From Sulfurospirillum diekertiae (lineage in GTDB: Bacteria; Campylobacterota; Campylobacteria; Campylobacterales; Sulfurospirillaceae), in NCBI RefSeq assembly GCF_002162315.1, contig NZ_CP021416.1:868001-932000 (forward strand): a DNA stretch of 64,000 nucleotides, given 5' to 3'. Positions 17,603-25,191 of the stretch are shown here, piece by piece; the stretch's first letter is position 1; each line of letters opens with the position of its first letter. The translations under genes were made by a program, and so were the position numbers. Below the pieces are notes generated by a model, which was given only the letters and a program-made list of their open reading frames with translations, was not told the DNA's origin and ran no database searches.

Positions 17603-17896
17603 ATGAAAACATTAACTAAATCAATCGTAGTGGCTGCCTTATTCTGTGGAATTAGTGCGCAAGCAACCCCATTGTACACAAAATGTGTTGCGTGTCATGG
17701 CGCTGCGGGTGAGAAATCCGCTTTAAACAAAAGTCTTATTATTAAAGATATGAGTAAAGCAGATTTTGTGAGCGCAATGAAGGGCTATAAAGATGGCAGT
17801 TACGGAAAAGATCAAAAAGCGTTGATGAAAGCACAAGTTGCACCACTCAGTGATGCTCAGATTGAAGAGATTGCTTCGTTTATTACTAAAAAATAG
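17603..17896 (+). CDS. Small periplasmic cytochrome c553
   Basis: ATG 17603 has a strong AAGGAG site, giving 97 residues: signal peptide (about 1-19), heme site CVACHG, and a C-terminal Met in the MKAQVAPLSD segment that can be the sixth heme ligand. This matches class I cytochromes c553 of Campylobacterota that carry electrons between the bc1 complex and terminal oxidases or peroxidases. It lies 15 bp before the Rieske gene, so it is probably co-transcribed with the complex it draws from. Confidence 0.88.
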   Translation: MKTLTKSIVVAALFCGISAQATPLYTKCVACHGAAGEKSALNKSLIIKDMSKADFVSAMKGYKDGSYGKDQKALMKAQVAPLSDAQIEEIASFITKK

Positions 17897-17911
17897 TTTG
17901 GGCAAGTAACA

Positions 17912-18418
17912 ATGGAAACCTGTCAAAAAAGACGTGATTTTATAGGCATGGCACTCACAGGTGTTACCGCTGTGGGTGGTGTCTGTGCATTGGGCGCTAT
18001 GAAAAAGAGTTGGGATCCCCTCCCGAGTGTCCAATCAGCTGGCTTCGTCACCGTCGATGTTTCAACCCTAGAAGAGGGCGAAGCGCGCAGTTTTCAATGG
18101 CGTGGAAAGCCCATCTTTGTGTTACGCAAAAGTGCGGATACTCCTAAAAATGCGAAGCGCGATGTGGTCATTGGTGAAAAAGTCTTTACGCTCGTTATCG
18201 GACTGTGTACGCATCTTGGTTGCATTCCTTCGTATGATGCAAAAAAGAAAAGTTTTATCTGTGCCTGTCATGGTGGTGTCTTTGATGCGAGTGGCATCAA
18301 CACCTTTGGACCGCCACCTCGTCCACTGGACATTCCTCCCTTTAAAATTGCAGGTGAAACCCTTGTTTTAGGTGAAGAGGGTGAAGAGTACAAAAAATTA
18401 ACCGCGAAAAAAGCGTAG
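17912..18418 (+). CDS. petA: Ubiquinol/menaquinol-cytochrome c reductase, Rieske iron-sulfur subunit
   Basis: 168 residues. A twin-arginine-like start (KRRDFIGMALTG) runs into the single N-terminal membrane helix. The 2Fe-2S ligands sit in CTHLGCIP and CACHGG, the two boxes that define Rieske proteins, including the second Cys pair of the disulfide. It is first of three subunits of the bc1-type complex, 9 bp before the cytochrome b gene. Confidence 0.95.
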   Translation: METCQKRRDFIGMALTGVTAVGGVCALGAMKKSWDPLPSVQSAGFVTVDVSTLEEGEARSFQWRGKPIFVLRKSADTPKNAKRDVVIGEKVFTLVIGLCTHLGCIPSYDAKKKSFICACHGGVFDASGINTFGPPPRPLDIPPFKIAGETLVLGEEGEEYKKLTAKKA

Positions 18419-18427
18419 GAGTAGGGC

Positions 18428-19678
18428 ATGGCAGAAATACGAAAAAGCGAAGGCTTTATAGACTGGCTTGATCAACGTTTAGCGGTAAAAGCGTTTATAC
18501 GCGTGATGATGACCGAATACTGGATACCAAAAAACATCAATTTCCTCTGGGCAATGGGTGTGGTTTTGGTCGTTTTATTTGGCGTGTTGTTGGTGACGGG
18601 ACTGCTTTTATTGATGTACTACAAACCTGACATCAACCTCGCATTTGATAGTGTGAACTACACGATTATGCAAGAGGTCGAGTACGGTTGGTTGTGGCGT
18701 CATATGCACGGTGTTGCGGCATCGGCGACGTTTCTCATCATTTATATTCATCTTTTTACAGGCATTTATTACGGCTCGTATAAAAAAGGGCGTGAGATGA
18801 TTTGGATCACAGGCATGGTGCTCTTCATCGCTTTTTCCGCTGAAGCGTTTAGCGGTTATATGCTTCCATGGGGGCAGATGAGTTACTGGGCGGCGCAAGT
18901 GATTACCAATCTTTTCAGTGGTATTCCTGTTATTGGCGATGATGTCGTCATCTGGATACGCGGTGATTATGTTGTTGCAGATGCAACGTTGACGCGTTTT
19001 TTCATGCTTCATGTTGTGTTGCTTCCTTTGGTGATTATCGTGGTGATTGCGGTGCATTTTTACTCATTGCGTTTTCCGCATGTGAATAACCAAGAATCGG
19101 AAGTGTTTGATTTTGAGATCGAGTCTAACAAGTTTTTAGAAGGACGTAAAAAAGAGTCCAAAGTCGTGCCATTTTGGCCTGTTTTCCTCTCCAAAGATTT
19201 CTTTGTGGTGGGCTTTTTTATGACCCTTTTCTTTGCTCTTGTCTGTTATCAGTTTGACTTTGCAATGGATCCGATCAATTTTGAACCTGCCAATTCGATG
19301 AAAACGCCTGCACACATCTACCCTGAGTGGTATTTCTTGTGGAATTATGAGGTGCTTCGAGGCTTTTTCTTTGACATCGAGGGCATGGCGGCGATGGACA
19401 TTGGGTTGATCGCATTTGTGATTGCGAACATTGTCTTTATGATCTTACCCTTTTTAGATCGCAATCCGATGAACACAGGCCCTGCGCACAAACGACCTGT
19501 GTTTAAATACTGGTTTTGGCTTTTGGTGTGCGATATGATCGTGCTCACGGTGTATGGCAAACTGCCTCCCACAGGCGTAAACGCTTGGGTTGGCTTTGTG
19601 GCTGCTGTTCTTTTCTTAGGGCTGTTTATCGCTCTTCCATTTATTACCAAGCACGAAGCCAAAGGAGATGCACAATGA
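18428..19678 (+). CDS. petB: Cytochrome b subunit of the bc1-type complex
   Basis: 416 residues with about eight membrane helices. The paired heme ligands lie in the helices around WRHMHGVAAS and FFMLHVVLLP, the quinol-oxidation motif is PEWYFLWNYEVLRG, and the GYMLPWGQMSYW segment matches the cd1 region. Length and order fit a full-length cytochrome b rather than the split b6/subunit IV form. The stop overlaps the ATG of the next gene. Confidence 0.95.
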   Translation: MAEIRKSEGFIDWLDQRLAVKAFIRVMMTEYWIPKNINFLWAMGVVLVVLFGVLLVTGLLLLMYYKPDINLAFDSVNYTIMQEVEYGWLWRHMHGVAASATFLIIYIHLFTGIYYGSYKKGREMIWITGMVLFIAFSAEAFSGYMLPWGQMSYWAAQVITNLFSGIPVIGDDVVIWIRGDYVVADATLTRFFMLHVVLLPLVIIVVIAVHFYSLRFPHVNNQESEVFDFEIESNKFLEGRKKESKVVPFWPVFLSKDFFVVGFFMTLFFALVCYQFDFAMDPINFEPANSMKTPAHIYPEWYFLWNYEVLRGFFFDIEGMAAMDIGLIAFVIANIVFMILPFLDRNPMNTGPAHKRPVFKYWFWLLVCDMIVLTVYGKLPPTGVNAWVGFVAAVLFLGLFIALPFITKHEAKGDAQ

Positions 19679-20529
19679 GAGAATTTAAAATTTTAGCCAT
19701 TGTGCTCTTCTTTACAGCAGTGACCTATTGGGGTGTGGAGCCTTATGCGCATTCGCAAATGCACCCACATGTGGCGCCTGCTGATTTTGGGTTTAAAGAC
19801 ATAGAACCTTTACATGTAAACGGCAATGTGGAGAGTGGGAAAGCCCTTGTGGAAGCTAATTGCATTGCGTGTCATAGCATTAAGAGTTTAGGACTTGAAG
19901 CACCTATGAGTTTTGAAGCGGCTGCAAGTGCCTATGGTGTCGTGCCTCCCGATCTCAGTCATGCCGGGGTGATTTACGATAAAAATTACCTTGCAGGCTT
20001 TTTGAAAGACCCTGTGAGTGCGACCAAACTTTCGCATAAATTTGGAGATACCAAACCCTATGCAATGCCAAGTTTTAATTACTTAAGCGAGCAAGAGATC
20101 GCCGATATCGTAGCGTATCTGGGCAACATCGTCTCTACCAAAGCGTCCAATAAAATGGTGTTTGAAGAGGCGTGTGGCAGATGTCATAGTATGAAGTACG
20201 ATGGATTTAAAGCCCAAACACCTGCCTCTTCGCTCAAAAGTTATCTAGGTGCGGAAGCTCCTGATGTGTCGATGATGATTCGCTCTAAAAAAGCGGAGTA
20301 TCTAAGCACGTTTATCAACGAACCACTCAAAATGGTTGAAGGCATTGCCATGCCTCGTGTGGGACTGACCGAAGCCTCTCAAGAGCAAGTGGTCGCTTAC
20401 ATGGAAAGTGTGGGAGATCGCAAAAAGGCTGAGCGTGAAAGCCTTGGCTTGAAGCTCATTGGATTTATGGCTATTTTTACCCTAATAGCGTACCTGTGGA
20501 AAGTTCAAATTTGGAAGGAGGTGGAGTAA
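19675..20529 (+). CDS. petC: Diheme cytochrome c subunit of the bc1-type complex
   Basis: The true start is ATG 19675, overlapping the cytochrome b stop by ATGA and preceded by AAGGAG. The 284-residue product has an N-terminal helix, two heme sites (CIACHS near residue 64 and CGRCHS near residue 165) and a C-terminal membrane anchor. Diheme cytochromes in place of cytochrome c1 are usual in Campylobacterota. A TACATGTA site at 19809 encodes Leu-His-Val. Confidence 0.93.
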   Translation: MREFKILAIVLFFTAVTYWGVEPYAHSQMHPHVAPADFGFKDIEPLHVNGNVESGKALVEANCIACHSIKSLGLEAPMSFEAAASAYGVVPPDLSHAGVIYDKNYLAGFLKDPVSATKLSHKFGDTKPYAMPSFNYLSEQEIADIVAYLGNIVSTKASNKMVFEEACGRCHSMKYDGFKAQTPASSLKSYLGAEAPDVSMMIRSKKAEYLSTFINEPLKMVEGIAMPRVGLTEASQEQVVAYMESVGDRKKAERESLGLKLIGFMAIFTLIAYLWKVQIWKEVE

Positions 20530-20540
20530 TCCACCCCCTT
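20520..20540 (+). terminator. Terminator overlapping the petC stop codon
   Basis: GGTGGA and TCCACC pair around GTAA, whose last three bases are the petC stop codon, and are followed by CCCTTTTT. It ends the bc1 operon. A second perfect hairpin, TTAGAGTTC/GAACTCTAA with loop CTACA, lies at 20558-20580. Confidence 0.75.
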
Positions 20541-20584
20541 TTTACTTCGTTTTCTCATTAGAGTTCCTACAGAACTCTAAACAC

Positions 20585-20659
20585 GCTTTTAAAGCCAAGC
20601 TCTAAAAGCTACGCTAACACTGTGTTTTCTTCGGCAGAATGCCCACGCACCTTGGGTGC
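20585..20659 (+). ncRNA. Candidate structured RNA or hairpin repeat, copy A
   Basis: Stem 1 is GCTTTTA (20585-20591) with TAAAAGC (20603-20609); a 37-nt linker containing TTTTCTTCGGCAGAA follows; stem 2 is GCACC-TTG-GGTGC (20647-20659), followed by TTTTACTTCTT, so it can act as a terminator. A second 75-nt copy lies at 30855-30929 on the other strand with the linker nearly unchanged and both stems altered by paired substitutions. Whether it is a small RNA, a 3' processing element or a REP-like DNA repeat cannot be decided from sequence. Confidence 0.5.
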
Positions 20660-20730
20660 TTTTACTTCTTCTAAATTTAATTTTGCAAAAAATCTACTAT
20701 TTTTTTTTCGTCAATAAAACTCTTTTTTCC

Positions 20731-20757
20731 TTGCGATTATTTTGCTCTTTTTTTTAT
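20731..20757 (+). promoter_or_regulatory. TTGC repeat box before the porin, like that at 3189-3216
   Basis: TTGCGATTATTTTGCTCTTT has its GC pairs at 20733 and 20744, 11 bp apart, and then a T run. It matches the box before the TorD/molybdoenzyme operon nearly base for base. It suggests that the porin below is co-regulated with that operon. A further TACATGTA site lies at 20904, just before the ribosome site. The remaining 20660-20941 stretch is AT-rich with no ORF. Confidence 0.5.
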
Positions 20758-20941
20758 TTAAAATTTTCCTTGAAGCTTCAAATTAATTGTTAAAACAACG
20801 GGCATATTAAAGGTTATAGGCAGATGAGTTTATGCGTCTGTCTGGATGCGGATCTGATTGAAAATAGCGCATCATTCTTGGCATAAATTAACGTCACATA
20901 TACTTTACATGTAAAGTGTTTTTACTATGAAGGAGAAACGG

Positions 20942-22141
20942 ATGAAATTGGCAAATCTTAGCTTGGCAGCTCTTTGTGTTGCAGGACTTAGTACCTGTTC
21001 TTTTGGTGCAGATACGTTGGCTGATGCCTTTAAAGAAGGTAAAATAAGTGGTGAGTTAAAGGCATTTTACTGGGATCGCGATCGCAATCCTTCCATTCCG
21101 AGTGATTCAATTTTTAATATGGGTGTTATGCTCAATTATAAAACAGGCTCTTTGAATGGCTTTAGCCTTGGCTTAACAGGACAATCCAATAATGCTCCCT
21201 TTGCGAGTTCCAATGCAAAACAACAATTTGGTTGGGATGAGTACGGCTCTGGCGCACAGCTTTCAGAAGCATATCTCGCTTACCATGCGGGTAAAACCAC
21301 CGTTCAAGTGGGTCGAATGTTCTTAGATACACCTCTCATCGCCTCATTAGGCAACCGTATCATCAAAGAGTCCTTTGAGGGTGCAAGCATCGTCAATACC
21401 GATCTTCCTAATACCACATTAACCGCAGCCTACGTTCAAAAGTTTCAAGCGCAAACCGATGGGGCTGGAAACGTCGGCAAATTTACGACCTATAGCAACC
21501 CTTACGGTACTTCCCCTCTTTTAGAAGATGGCGCGTATACCCTCGTAGCGGTAAATAAATCCATTACAGGCTTGACCTTAACCGCAGCGTATGCTGAAGA
21601 CATTAACACTAAAGGATCCATGGCGTATGCTGAAGCGGCGTACAGTGTTGCCATGAATGCGTTTACCTACGGCTTAGCGGCGCAATACTATTACAACGAT
21701 AAAGAGATCACGGGTACGAAAAGCTCTGACTTGTACGGACTTAAAGCAAGCCTAGGATACGGCGCTGTGAGTGGTTATGTAGCCTACACCAATGTCAGTA
21801 AAGACGCAACCGTCACACCTGGTATTGGTTGGGGTGCTGATCTTGCTTACACGGGTACTATCATACTTTCTAGTAGCTATCCTGCCAATACGGAAGCGTA
21901 TGCTATAGGCCTCGGTTATGCGTTTAGCCCAACCACGACGCTAAATGTTGCGTATACGGTAACAGACGATGATGACCTCTCGTATGGCAAAGCAACCTAC
22001 ATTTCGTTGACAGGTAATTATGCCTTTGATGGTGCTCTAAAAGGGCTTAATTTCTTAGCGATGTACGATAAAGAAAATCGTGATTATGCAGGTGCTAAAG
22101 ATAAAGATGAATTTAGATTTAGTGCTGTGTATAAGTTCTAA
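20942..22141 (+). CDS. Outer-membrane porin, Campylobacterota Opr family
   Basis: GGAG at 20932 selects ATG 20942 over the in-frame ATG at 20927. The 399-residue product has a signal peptide (MKLANLSLAALCVAGLSTCSFG), the ADTLADAFKEGKISGELKAFYWDRD opening typical of this porin family, alternating beta strands, and a C-terminal Phe (RFSAVYKF) needed for outer-membrane assembly. It is isolated, with a promoter region that resembles that of the molybdoenzyme operon; it may admit the respiratory substrate. Confidence 0.9.
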   Translation: MKLANLSLAALCVAGLSTCSFGADTLADAFKEGKISGELKAFYWDRDRNPSIPSDSIFNMGVMLNYKTGSLNGFSLGLTGQSNNAPFASSNAKQQFGWDEYGSGAQLSEAYLAYHAGKTTVQVGRMFLDTPLIASLGNRIIKESFEGASIVNTDLPNTTLTAAYVQKFQAQTDGAGNVGKFTTYSNPYGTSPLLEDGAYTLVAVNKSITGLTLTAAYAEDINTKGSMAYAEAAYSVAMNAFTYGLAAQYYYNDKEITGTKSSDLYGLKASLGYGAVSGYVAYTNVSKDATVTPGIGWGADLAYTGTIILSSSYPANTEAYAIGLGYAFSPTTTLNVAYTVTDDDDLSYGKATYISLTGNYAFDGALKGLNFLAMYDKENRDYAGAKDKDEFRFSAVYKF

Positions 22142-22150
22142 AACCAATAC

Positions 22151-22186
22151 ACTCTTTTACATGTAAAGCTTTACATGTAAAAGAGT
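22151..22186. terminator. Perfect 36-bp palindrome built from two TTTACATGTAAA sites
   Basis: Bases 22151-22168 are the exact reverse complement of 22169-22186; each half contains one TTTACATGTAAA (22156 and 22170) and the outer ends are ACTCTT and AAGAGT. It lies between the convergent porin and c-di-GMP genes and is followed by CTTTT. It can terminate both transcripts. Confidence 0.75.
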
Positions 22187-22189
22187 CTT

Positions 22190-24178
22190 TTAAAACATCT
22201 CTGGTCTTCCGAAGTAATACCCTTGCGAATAATCAATGCCCATTTCACGCACAATCTCATAAATCGCTTCATTTTCAACAAATTCAGCGACCGTCGTGAG
22301 GTGCTGCTTTTTCGCAAAGAGTACCATTGTCTCAACAATGTGTTGATTGAGTTCGTTGTGTTGAATATTTTTAATGATGCTTCCATCAATTTTTAGGATG
22401 TCAGGCTCATAAGAGAGCAATCGCTCAAAGTTTGAGTAGCCTGTACCAAAGTCATCAATAGCAATCTTTACCCCTTGTGCTTTAACCGTTTGAATGAACT
22501 TCTTAATCATTAAAAAATCTTTGATATCTTCACTCTCTAAGAGCTCAAAGATGATGCGAGGTGCTTCCGTATGGTGTTGACGAAGGAGGGCTAAAATATA
22601 CTGTGTGATCTCTTCACGTTCGATGTCGTGCATGGAGAGATTGATAGAAATAGAAGCTTCGGGTATTTTATAGAGTGCAGCAAATGAGTTGTCTAAGACG
22701 ATTTTGGTAATTTTGGTATAGTAACGCCCCTTCTTGGCCGTTTCTAAAAAATAAGCAGGTGTTAAAAGCTGCCCATCTTCGGTAATCAGGCGCACTAAAG
22801 ATTCGTATTTTTCAATTTTTTGAGTTACATTGTTGATGATAGGTTGAAAATAAGAGATGATTTTACCCGTATCAATCGCTGTTTTGATCATGTGAATGGT
22901 CTCTATATTTTTCAGCGCATTGTCATACTCAATCCCAGAGAGTCCATCGGCATAGACGATAGATTGTTTACTTTGAATCGCATGGTCGATACCAATTTTT
23001 GCATCTTCAAAAACTTTAAAAATACCATACGTAAAACTGCAAATAACGGAAATATCATATTCGATAGAATCAATTTTAACAATGTGCTCTTTGACATTAA
23101 GAAGAAACTGCTCTAATACCTCATGGATTTCTTCTTTTTTAGCGCGGCAACTTCGCCTATCGATCGCAAAAGCATAAAGGCCATTTTCAAGATTGTAGAC
23201 GCGCTGAAATCCCCAACGATTGGGCATCAGATAAAGCATAACCCGACCAAAGGTATCTTCTATTTTGCCAACACTGGCTCTGTCATAAAACTTTTCCAAA
23301 ATGGGATAGTCTTCAATTTGCACTAAAATGAGAACGGAAAGACGGTTGGCTTCCAAAAAATCAAAAAGCTGTTTTTTATCGCTCATGATAGCAGTAATAT
23401 CATGGCGTAAAGAGATGTACTCTTCAACCTCACCCTCTGGGTTTAAAATGGGCTGGACGGTTGTTTTAACATAGTATGTATCACCATTTTTAGCGCGGTT
23501 TTTAACAATACCTTGCCATGTTTTTTTCTCATCTTTAATCGTTTTCCAAAGGTCTCGAAAAGCAGCTTTAGGCATATCGGGATGACGAATCACATTATGA
23601 GATTTACCAAGTAGCTCTTCTTTGGTATACCCTGAAATTTGGCAAAATTTATCATTGACAAAAGTGATAACGCCTTTAGGATCGGTTTTAGAGATGATAG
23701 AACTGACGTTGGTAATGTTTTCGTACTGTTTGAGTAAAAGTGAATTTTTCTTGTTTTCATAGCGTAAATGCAGTTTTTCAAGAACACTGTTGAGTGTTTG
23801 TGTCAGTTGCACGGTATGCAGAGGTTTGAGCAAGTATCCATCCACACCTATTTCAATGGTTTGCGTGAGATAATGTGCCTCATCCTGCGAAGAAAGGACA
23901 ATAATGGCAACTTCAGGATTCAGTTTTCGTATGCTCTGAATCATCTTAATGCCATTCATACGAGGCATCGTAATGTTAGTTATGACAAGATCAATCGTTT
24001 CGTGGTAGCGTTCATATAAATGGACACCATTTTCTCCATCGACGCCTACGATTATCTTGCTAAAAAACTCTGAAAAAAGGTTTGTTGCAGTCTCTCTATC
24101 CTGGGCATTATCTTCAATGTAAAGAAGCGTCATCTCTTGACTCGACTGTTTGAGAGGCGCTGTTTGCATGAATTCCAT
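22190..24178 (-). CDS. Receiver-PAS-EAL c-di-GMP phosphodiesterase
   Basis: 662 residues. A receiver domain (about 17-135; Asp in LVITNITMPRMNG), a PAS domain (about 155-265; ITFVNDKFCQISGYTKEELLG), a degenerate GGDEF-like linker (about 280-400) and an EAL domain (about 430-660). The EAL signature is ESLVRL; SINLSMHD, DDFGTGYSN and the AEFVEN segment keep the metal and catalytic Glu/Asp residues, so it is probably active. ATG 24178 has a GGAGG site. The gene overlaps the end of psd by 65 bp, which suggests co-expression. The C terminus ends in YYFGRPEMF as usual. Confidence 0.92.
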   Translation of the reverse strand: MEFMQTAPLKQSSQEMTLLYIEDNAQDRETATNLFSEFFSKIIVGVDGENGVHLYERYHETIDLVITNITMPRMNGIKMIQSIRKLNPEVAIIVLSSQDEAHYLTQTIEIGVDGYLLKPLHTVQLTQTLNSVLEKLHLRYENKKNSLLLKQYENITNVSSIISKTDPKGVITFVNDKFCQISGYTKEELLGKSHNVIRHPDMPKAAFRDLWKTIKDEKKTWQGIVKNRAKNGDTYYVKTTVQPILNPEGEVEEYISLRHDITAIMSDKKQLFDFLEANRLSVLILVQIEDYPILEKFYDRASVGKIEDTFGRVMLYLMPNRWGFQRVYNLENGLYAFAIDRRSCRAKKEEIHEVLEQFLLNVKEHIVKIDSIEYDISVICSFTYGIFKVFEDAKIGIDHAIQSKQSIVYADGLSGIEYDNALKNIETIHMIKTAIDTGKIISYFQPIINNVTQKIEKYESLVRLITEDGQLLTPAYFLETAKKGRYYTKITKIVLDNSFAALYKIPEASISINLSMHDIEREEITQYILALLRQHHTEAPRIIFELLESEDIKDFLMIKKFIQTVKAQGVKIAIDDFGTGYSNFERLLSYEPDILKIDGSIIKNIQHNELNQHIVETMVLFAKKQHLTTVAEFVENEAIYEIVREMGIDYSQGYYFGRPEMF

Positions 24179-25004
24179 TGATTAATCCTCCTATAGGTTG
24201 CCCAAATTGGACGTGTGTGACACCACTAAGTTCGAGATTGATAGATTCTTTTTCAAAAAGCATAACAATGGTTGAACCCATTTCAAAATGGCCAAGTTCG
24301 TCTCCTTTTGAGAGGAAAAGATTGTCATAAAGATAGCATTGCTGAAGGCTTTCTTTAGCATTGGTTTGGATGGTCTTATCAAAGGTAAATGCCATTTTAC
24401 CGACATTTAAAGCGCCAACAAAGACCATGTAAAAAAGAGTATTTTCTTTGGTGTAGCATTCTAGTACAACACGTTCATTTTCAAGAAACAATCCCGGTAC
24501 TTTTTTTAACCAGCAAAAATTGACAGGATACAGTTTACCCGGAATATGTAACGCTTTTGTAACACGCATATCGATCGGGGCATGGTAACGGTGGTAATCA
24601 CGTGGAGAGAGGTAAAAATTGACATAAACACCACCTTCTAAGCGGTCTTTCTCCTGTTTTGCGATGTAATCACCCAGCAATTTTCTTACACTGTAGCTAA
24701 AACCTTTGATTTGAAGGGCTAATGCATTTTCTATGGTTCCAAAAGCACTGACAAGACTATCGCATGGTGAGATGACGGTTTCTTTACTGATATTAAAAAG
24801 GCGTCTGGTTTTAAATTTTCGGGTAAAGAGCTTATTTAAACTTTTATAAGCAGAAACTTCTTCAAATTCCATCAGATCAACTTTCATCATGGAAACATAG
24901 GTTTGATTGATGATGCGTTGTATTGGACTTGGAAACTCTTTGGATGCAAAAACACCAAAAAGACGAGACGCAATAGAACTTTTAAAGTTAGGATAACGTT
25001 GCAT
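24114..25004 (-). CDS. psd: Phosphatidylserine decarboxylase proenzyme
   Basis: 296 residues. It makes phosphatidylethanolamine at the inner membrane. The catalytic Asp lies in SPCDS, the His in YHRYHAPID, and the self-cleavage Ser in EMGSTIVML, which yields the pyruvoyl group. About 20 residues extend past the usual FGQPIGG end, running into the overlapping start of the EAL gene. The ATG at 25004 lies within a 13-bp tandem duplication that copies its ribosome site. Confidence 0.94.
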   Translation of the reverse strand: MQRYPNFKSSIASRLFGVFASKEFPSPIQRIINQTYVSMMKVDLMEFEEVSAYKSLNKLFTRKFKTRRLFNISKETVISPCDSLVSAFGTIENALALQIKGFSYSVRKLLGDYIAKQEKDRLEGGVYVNFYLSPRDYHRYHAPIDMRVTKALHIPGKLYPVNFCWLKKVPGLFLENERVVLECYTKENTLFYMVFVGALNVGKMAFTFDKTIQTNAKESLQQCYLYDNLFLSKGDELGHFEMGSTIVMLFEKESINLELSGVTHVQFGQPIGGLINGIHANSASQTVESRDDASLH

Positions 25005-25028
25005 ATGACCCTTTTATATGACCCTTTT
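25003..25028. repeat. Tandem 13-bp duplication across the psd start
   Basis: ATATGACCCTTTT occurs twice head to tail (25003-25015, 25016-25028). Read on the minus strand it gives two copies of AAAAGGGTCATAT, so the psd ribosome site AAGGG and the bases before the ATG are duplicated. Confidence 0.8.
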
Positions 25029-25191
25029 TACCTTTTAAGAATGGTAAAAAAAGTACGAAATTTTTAAAAGAATAGATTATACCAAATGAAATAACTTTTT
25101 TGTTGTTCAAAGAGTATACAGGCTAAAATTATGCTACGATTTGACATCTTAGAAAGAATAAATTTTTATTTAAAATTATACAAAGGTTTCC

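Noticed and set aside
20927-20941. ATG 20927 as the porin start
   Set aside because: The ribosome site GGAG lies after it, and the signal peptide begins properly at 20942.
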